Below are positions 8,914 to 12,933 of a DNA stretch of 12,933 nucleotides, piece after piece (position 1 is the first letter of the stretch; each line of letters opens with the position of its first letter). The notes beneath the pieces were generated by a model. That model saw only the letters and a list, made by a program, of their open reading frames with translations. It searched no databases and was not told the DNA's origin. Source of the stretch: an uncultured Lachnospiraceae bacterium (GTDB taxonomy: Bacteria > Bacillota > Clostridia > Lachnospirales > Lachnospiraceae); contig CADBTO010000294.1 of the NCBI GenBank assembly GCA_902797565.1, forward strand, positions 1-12,933, written 5' to 3'. A program made the position numbers and the translations under genes.

Positions 8914-8953
8914 CGGCTACGGCATCGATTTAGACAGCCGTAGCCGGTTTTTT
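8914..8953 (+). terminator. Rho-independent terminator of the carbohydrate operon
   Basis: A perfect 10-bp stem, CGGCTACGGC (8914-8923) with GCCGTAGCCG (8937-8946), closes a 13-nt loop and is followed by a T-run (8948-8953, then a second T-run after CA). It begins 9 bp after the alpha-galactosidase stop codon. There is no T-run on the other side of the stem, so it should act only on + strand transcripts. Confidence 0.95.
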
Positions 8954-9030
8954 CATTTTTTTCGTGCTGTCGGCAGGAAAAAAACGGCATAGCCGGGCGA
9001 AAATGATATGATTTGGAGGGATAAATTACT

Positions 9031-11205
9031 ATGAAGAAGAAACGAACGCTTTGTGATGCAGGATGCCTGCTGTTGGTGATCCTGCTTTTGCTGAGCTGCT
9101 TGCTGCCGTGTGTGGAAATTCCGCTTAATGCGGCACAGTTCCGCACTGCTGAAATATTACGGTATGATCATGCAGGGGCTGGCGTACAGCCACGGACAGC
9201 AGCAGGAACAGCGTCTGCAGAGAAAACCGTGACTGCGCAGAAACCGTCGAAAACGATCCTGCTCTATGAGTTTGAAGGCAAAGAGACGGATATTTCAGAA
9301 TATGTCCGCTTCATTGATGAGGCGCAGGAAGTGCCTTATCTGGATGTGCGGATCCTGGAGCAGATGTTTCCGGAGGATGGTTACAAGACAGAGCAGGGAA
9401 AGGATGGAACTTACCAGGTCAAGAGACCGCTGGATTTCTGGAATTCGGCGGTGATGTTGGTTTCTCCGGCATCCAATCAGGTGGAGATTTCTTTATATGA
9501 TTATTTCCTGCCATCCGAACCGAAGCTTTCGACCGGGGAGTCGAATGAGAACCTGTTTCCCTATTTGCAGACGATCCAGTCGGGCAGTTCTTCTTTGAAG
9601 GAACTGGAAAATGTCCGGATTGATCTTGGAAAATACGGACTTTCTGTCATTGAGTCTGATGGGAACGTGTTTCTGCCGTATACCCTGTTTGCAGGGGTTC
9701 TTCTGGATCCGGTTATGTGGGAGCTGGTTTATACCGGAGACGAGTTCCTTCTCTCCAATGACTTGCAGCTGCTCCGTGATACAGGTACAGATGCAGCGTA
9801 TAACGCGTTTGTGGAACGGATGCGAAGCGGCAGTTATTCGAAAGAAACGGAGCACTCCCGCGCTGTAGCAGATATGAATTACGCGGGGCTTTGCCTGCGC
9901 CTGGATTATGTGTATTCCTTCAAAAACTGGAAATTCCCGGATGGCATTGATGCGCTGCTTTCGCAGTCCTATCCGGAGATCCGGGAGATGCTGACGAGTA
10001 CAGATGGAAGCCGGTATTATGCGGGGCTTTATGATCTGGTATATCGCGTGCTCTCCAATATGCACACGTCCATTATGCAGATGCCGCGTCCGGCCTATGT
10101 GGATGGGAGCCTGGATCAGATCAATACGCTGCTGTCCGGGATTGCATCTGCATATCCGGAATTTATGGAAGATCGCAATTCGTTCCTGGATGCGATGAAT
10201 CAATACGAAACCTCGCGTATGAATTCTCTGGGACCGGCGGAGATTGATGGAGAAGGGATGCTGGAAGGGCTGCGTTTCTATAAGGATGTGGCGGTGATCA
10301 CGATTGATACAGAGTCCTATGACAGTAATTTCTGGAGCAATTACAAAAAGGGCGATGCGATCACCACAAATGATACGATTGGCTTATTGTACCAGAGCTT
10401 TGATGCAATTAAAAAACACAGCCCGAAGATTAAAAAAGTCGTCGTGGATCTCAGTAATAATACAGGTGGATATATGTATGTGGGCTGCGCGCTGCTTGGA
10501 TTTATGAAGCATCACGTGACACTAAGGTACTATTATCCTACCACAAAACTGATGGCAACGGCGACGATCGCTGTGGATACGAATTGCGATGGAAAGATTA
10601 CATCCAGCGATTCCTACGAAGGAAAATACCAATTTTATATCATGACTTCACCGGTATCCTTCTCTGCCGGAAACAGTATTCCTGCGATGGCAAGGGAGCA
10701 AGGGATTGCTACCCTCATAGGACAGAAGAGTGGTGGAGGCTCCGGAAACGCCCTGACTGGTATGGACAGTTTTGGCTCCCAGTTCAATTACAGCGGAAAC
10801 AGCATCTCCACGACGCTTGATGCGAATGGGGAAGTGCTGAATCTGGATGACGGCGTGGAGCCGGATGTATCCGTTGCTATGGAGGATATGTACAACTATG
10901 GGAGTTTGTACAAGATCCTCTGGAAGCAGGATGACACTGCGCTCTTCAAGTCGGTTGCTCTGAAAAAAGCCAGCCTGTCCCTAAAGAAAGGGAAGAAGTA
11001 TACGATTTCTTTTAAGAAGAAATTCGATCGTACCAGCGCATCATCTATCTCGTACAAAACGAGCAAAAAAACGATTGCTACAGTGTCCCAGAGTGGTGTG
11101 GTTCTGGCAAAGAAGAAGGGCAGCGCAACGATTACCGTGACGATCAAAGGCAAGAGCGGCAAGAAGAAAACGCTGAAAATGCGTGTCAATGTGACCAAAA
11201 AGTGA
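9031..11205 (+). CDS. Secreted S41-family peptidase with cationic C-terminal BIG2-type domain
   Basis: This 724-residue protein starts at an ATG 10 nt after GGAGGG (9015-9020). Residues 1-35 form a signal peptide: KKKR, a leucine-rich core, then LNAAQ with probable cleavage near Ala34/35. Residues about 60-250 resemble the N-terminal domain of Firmicute S41 proteins (VPYLDVRILEQMF, VFLPYTLFAGVLL). The peptidase domain (about 280-640) shows SNMHTS with His345, KVVVDLSNNTGGY (Asp473), TSPVSFSAGNSIP with probable nucleophile Ser545 (codon 10663-10665), and IGQKSGGGSG. Gly occupies the place where CtpA enzymes have the catalytic Lys, so an S41B/tricorn-like Ser-His arrangement is inferred. An EF-hand-like loop, DTNCDGKITSSD (516-527), lies before the nucleophile. 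Residues about 644-724 look like a bacterial Ig-like (BIG2) fold with about 23 lysines and almost no acidic residues. It is monocistronic by appearance, after the operon terminator. The substrate is unknown. Confidence 0.85.
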   Translation: MKKKRTLCDAGCLLLVILLLLSCLLPCVEIPLNAAQFRTAEILRYDHAGAGVQPRTAAGTASAEKTVTAQKPSKTILLYEFEGKETDISEYVRFIDEAQEVPYLDVRILEQMFPEDGYKTEQGKDGTYQVKRPLDFWNSAVMLVSPASNQVEISLYDYFLPSEPKLSTGESNENLFPYLQTIQSGSSSLKELENVRIDLGKYGLSVIESDGNVFLPYTLFAGVLLDPVMWELVYTGDEFLLSNDLQLLRDTGTDAAYNAFVERMRSGSYSKETEHSRAVADMNYAGLCLRLDYVYSFKNWKFPDGIDALLSQSYPEIREMLTSTDGSRYYAGLYDLVYRVLSNMHTSIMQMPRPAYVDGSLDQINTLLSGIASAYPEFMEDRNSFLDAMNQYETSRMNSLGPAEIDGEGMLEGLRFYKDVAVITIDTESYDSNFWSNYKKGDAITTNDTIGLLYQSFDAIKKHSPKIKKVVVDLSNNTGGYMYVGCALLGFMKHHVTLRYYYPTTKLMATATIAVDTNCDGKITSSDSYEGKYQFYIMTSPVSFSAGNSIPAMAREQGIATLIGQKSGGGSGNALTGMDSFGSQFNYSGNSISTTLDANGEVLNLDDGVEPDVSVAMEDMYNYGSLYKILWKQDDTALFKSVALKKASLSLKKGKKYTISFKKKFDRTSASSISYKTSKKTIATVSQSGVVLAKKKGSATITVTIKGKSGKKKTLKMRVNVTKK

Positions 11206-11325
11206 TGGAAATGCTGTCGTGGATCTGATTTATGGATGTTAGATGAAAAGACGGTTTGTAAATAAAAAAAGTTTCAAAAAAAGTAAAAAAATTTCAAAAA
11301 ATCGCTTTTCTTTTTTCGAGAAATA

Positions 11326-11334
11326 TGTTATATT
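11326..11334 (+). promoter_or_regulatory. Candidate extended -10 promoter upstream of the ygjP-like gene
   Basis: TGTTATATT fits an extended -10 element (TGN followed by TATATT, one mismatch to consensus). An A-rich tract (about 11260-11300) with runs of A or T lies upstream and could act as an UP-like element. No good -35 hexamer is visible at 16-18 bp. If it is used, transcription would start near 11341 and give a leader of about 345 nt. Confidence 0.45.
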
Positions 11335-11359
11335 ATTTTTGGCTATTGGACAAGCTGCT

Positions 11360-11594
11360 TGCGCACCGGATTTCCTTTGCTTCGTTATTCTGGTCGCGCA
11401 TATGCCAGGGGGCTTCCCTCCCTGGAATGTTTTACCGATGATTCCGGAGTTTTCTTTACCAGTAGCTTCTTTGACTCCGTTATCATAAATCCTTTCATGC
11501 TTCCCCCGGACAAGTGTTTTTTTGCCCGGGGTGATTTTATGTTGAGGGATTGTGCAGTGCAGATGCTCCGGGCGAATGATTGGGACGATTGCCC
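11360..11594 (+). other. Hairpin-rich leader or intergenic region without a convincing gene
   Basis: Four inverted repeats follow one another. Hairpin 1 pairs 11360-11367 with 11392-11400 (8 bp, one bulged C). Hairpin 2 pairs CCAGGG 11405-11410 with CCCTGG 11420-11425, plus two inner pairs and a 5-nt loop. Hairpin 3 pairs CCCCGG 11504-11509 with CCGGGG 11526-11531 and continues with four weaker inner pairs after one mismatch. Hairpin 4 pairs GGGC-AAT (11570-11577, bulged G) with ATTGCCC 11588-11594. Short open frames here (11243-11488 and 11359-11622) have no recognisable domain and no Shine-Dalgarno that I can see. The region may be a structured 5' leader, a small RNA or a repeat-type element; I do not recognise a known riboswitch or RNA family. 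Confidence 0.45.
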
Positions 11595-11597
11595 AGA

Positions 11598-11662
11598 GGT
11601 TTGCTATAGAGTTTTGTCATAGATGTTTGCCATAGAGGCTTGCCATAAAGGTTTGGCGTGGA
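11598..11662 (+). repeat. Degenerate 13-bp tandem repeat, about five copies
   Basis: Units of 13 bp start at 11598, 11611, 11624, 11637 and 11650, with consensus GGTTTGCCATAGA. Copies 1-4 keep the core TTGYCATARA or close variants; copy 5 (TTGGCGTGGA) is decayed, and a shortened unit with a TTGCCCAGA core may precede copy 1. The array ends 23 bp before the ygjP-like ATG. The alternative in-frame ATG at 11623 lies inside it. Confidence 0.85.
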
Positions 11663-11685
11663 TATATAGAGTTGGAAGTTTGGAT

Positions 11686-12252
11686 ATGGAAGCAGAGGTA
11701 AGACAGCTGGAGTTTGATGGCTTCAGGCTGGAGTATGAATTGATTCGGAAACGTGTCCGGCGTGTGAATCTGGGGATTCGGCGGGATGGTTCAGTCTATG
11801 TGTCTGCAGGCAGCAGGGTGCCGATACGAACAATCGAGGAGTTTGTCAAATCGAATATCTGGTTCATTATGGATGCGAAGCAGAGGATAGAGAACCGGCC
11901 GCCGGAAAAGCGGCTGGAATCCGGGAGGCTGTCTCCGGAAGAGAAGTTCCTGTGTGAACGGTATCTTCGGAAAATCGTAGATATGTACTATCCATATTTT
12001 GAACGGCGCGGCGTTGCTTATCCCAGCATCCAGGTACGCAAGCTGAAATCCCGCTGGGGATCCTGCACTCCGGCGCGTCATTCCATCCGCCTCAATTCCC
12101 AGCTTCTGGATGTACCGAAAGCGGCGGCGGAACATGTTGTTGTGCATGAATTGTGCCATTTCCTCGAAGCGAACCATTCTCCGGCATTTTGGGCAGAAGT
12201 GGAGCGCGTCCTGCCGGACTACTGCGAGCGGAAGGCATTATTGAAAAGATAG
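11686..12252 (+). CDS. YgjP-type zinc metallopeptidase (DUF45)
   Basis: This 188-residue protein belongs to the YgjP/DUF45 metal-dependent hydrolase family, presumed zinc peptidases of poorly known substrate. The N-terminal beta part reads YELIRKRVRRVNLGIRRDGSVYVSAG. The middle is basic and helical. The C-terminal half carries SRWGSC, then HELCHFLEANH with His154, Glu155, His158 and His164 as the probable zinc site and catalytic Glu, followed by SPAFWAEVERVLPDY. ATG 11686 was chosen because it has GGAAG (11674-11678) 7 nt upstream and because family members begin close to this point. The frame is also open from ATG 11623, but that adds 21 residues encoded by the tandem repeat and has no ribosome site. 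No signal peptide is seen, so it is probably cytoplasmic. It appears to be transcribed apart from its neighbours and is flanked by short tandem repeats on both sides. Confidence 0.9.
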   Translation: MEAEVRQLEFDGFRLEYELIRKRVRRVNLGIRRDGSVYVSAGSRVPIRTIEEFVKSNIWFIMDAKQRIENRPPEKRLESGRLSPEEKFLCERYLRKIVDMYYPYFERRGVAYPSIQVRKLKSRWGSCTPARHSIRLNSQLLDVPKAAAEHVVVHELCHFLEANHSPAFWAEVERVLPDYCERKALLKR

Positions 12253-12309
12253 CACAGAGGAAAGCACAGAAAAAGCATAGAATAAAGCATAAAATAAAGC
12301 ATAAAAGAT
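12251..12309 (+). repeat. A-rich tandem repeat of about 12 bp, five copies
   Basis: Units begin at 12251, 12263, 12274, 12286 and 12298, with consensus AGCATARAATAA; the first two read AGCACAGA. Lengths are 12, 11, 12, 12 and 12 bp. The array starts at the ygjP-like stop codon and fills most of the spacer before the next gene. No inverted repeat or terminator is seen in this spacer. Confidence 0.8.
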
Positions 12310-12350
12310 GAAGATAACGGCATAGAAGCGTAATAAGGAGTTCTGGAATC

Positions 12351-12933
12351 ATGAATGAGCAGCATCCTCTGGATTGGAGGCAAATGAACCGGAATTATGC
12401 AGTGAACTGGGTCATATGCATCGGTTGTGGGATTTTGGCAGACCTTATGCGATGGGATATCCTGTTTGGCATGGTTCCGCTTGGATTTGGGACACACATC
12501 GCATTCACGTTTTCTGATGCGATGTTGATTCTGGCGGGCTGCCTTTGTGGCTACCGTTACGGGATGGTAACGTTTGGAATTGTGTTTCTGTCTGATGTTG
12601 TGGTTGCGCTTGCAACTAGATGGGTGGAATATGGATCGGGCCTTTTTGCAACGGCCGTCTATCTGCTGGTGCTCCTGTTCAGTGCGCATTTTTCAAGGCG
12701 GCGGGCGCTGCGGAGCATCATACAGACCATGCTGTCTGCTGTATTTATGGATGTTTTTCTGGCGACGGACTGGTTTATACTGACGAAGATAATGGCGAAA
12801 GAGGGATTTGGACTGTACCAGCAGATGACGTATGGGGAGATGCTCTGCTCTGCCGCGCCGGAAACGTTTGGAAGTCTGGCACTGCTCTATTGTTTCTTCC
12901 GCTTTTCTCCGGACAGGATTCGAAGGATGCCGA
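12351..12933 (+). CDS. Multi-pass membrane protein, 5' part
   Basis: The frame starts at ATG 12351, 10 nt after AAGGAG (12335-12340), and stays open to the window end, giving 194 residues. Hydrophobic segments lie at about residues 17-33, 37-52, 56-70, 72-89, 97-114, 122-145 and 166-185, so some five to seven membrane helices are likely. A basic cluster (SRRRALR, 115-121) follows the fifth segment, and RFSPDRIRR (184-192) suggests a cytoplasmic turn or the beginning of a soluble domain. I do not recognise the family. The compact helices resemble the membrane sensor parts found before SpoIIE-type phosphatase or GGDEF domains in Clostridia, or an ECF-type substrate component, but the deciding part lies beyond the window. 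Confidence 0.8.
   Translation, partial: MNEQHPLDWRQMNRNYAVNWVICIGCGILADLMRWDILFGMVPLGFGTHIAFTFSDAMLILAGCLCGYRYGMVTFGIVFLSDVVVALATRWVEYGSGLFATAVYLLVLLFSAHFSRRRALRSIIQTMLSAVFMDVFLATDWFILTKIMAKEGFGLYQQMTYGEMLCSAAPETFGSLALLYCFFRFSPDRIRRMP

Noticed and set aside
9004..9012. TGATATGAT as an extended -10 promoter for the S41 gene
   Set aside because: It matches the motif, but transcription would start at about 9019, inside the gene's own GGAGGG, leaving no usable ribosome site; no -35 is visible.
9088..9099. LLSC lipobox-like sequence (Cys23) in the S41 signal peptide
   Set aside because: Hydrophobic residues continue after the Cys and a normal signal peptidase I site (LNAAQ) follows; Leu at -2 is a poor lipobox fit.
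11243..11622. Small + strand open frames 11243-11488 and 11359-11622 in the spacer
   Set aside because: They overlap each other and the hairpins, lack Shine-Dalgarno sites and give no recognisable protein; the lysine-rich start of the first simply reflects the poly-A tract.
12255..12295. TAGAAT/TAAAAT as -10 elements for the membrane protein gene
   Set aside because: They are part of the A-rich tandem repeat and have no -35 partner at 16-18 bp.
11598..12309. Repeats as a CRISPR array
   Set aside because: Units are 12-13 bp, directly adjacent without spacers, diverged, and no cas genes are present.

Overview
The window looks like a chromosomal segment of a Gram-positive gut-type Clostridia, most likely Lachnospiraceae. 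This is inferred from gene content, strong AAGGAG/GGAGGG ribosome binding sites, balanced base composition and protein family style; no rRNA or other taxonomic marker is present. All recognised genes are on the + strand.

Region 1 (1-8953) is the distal part of a carbohydrate operon: the 3' part of malQ (4-alpha-glucanotransferase), glgP (alpha-glucan phosphorylase), a small extremely acidic DUF1292-like gene, a GH2 beta-galactosidase and a GH36 alpha-galactosidase. Spacers are short (29, 27, about 0 and 67 bp) and the run ends in a perfect 10-bp stem intrinsic terminator at 8914-8953. None of the five products has a visible export signal. The set would split imported maltodextrin or glycogen by disproportionation and phosphorolysis, and imported beta- and alpha-galactosides by hydrolysis. 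The operon promoter and any transporter lie upstream of, or outside, the window.

Region 2 (9031-11205) is one secreted S41-family peptidase with a signal peptide, a calcium-loop-like motif in the catalytic domain and a strongly cationic C-terminal Ig-like (BIG2-type) domain.

Region 3 (11206-11685) is about 480 bp with no convincing gene. It holds an A-rich tract, an extended -10 promoter candidate, four successive hairpins and a degenerate 13-bp tandem repeat that runs up to the next gene, a YgjP-type zinc metallopeptidase (11686-12252). A second, about 12-bp, tandem repeat begins at that gene's stop codon. The window ends inside a multi-pass membrane protein gene starting at 12351.

No CRISPR array, phage, transposon or defence system was found. 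The most unusual points are translational and repeat-level: (a) the beta-galactosidase start, where the best-placed Shine-Dalgarno points to an ATC codon and the only ATG codons lie out of frame inside the upstream gene's Asp/Glu tract; (b) a duplicated translation-initiation region before the alpha-galactosidase that creates a nine-codon leader ORF; and (c) the structured, repeat-flanked neighbourhood of the YgjP gene.
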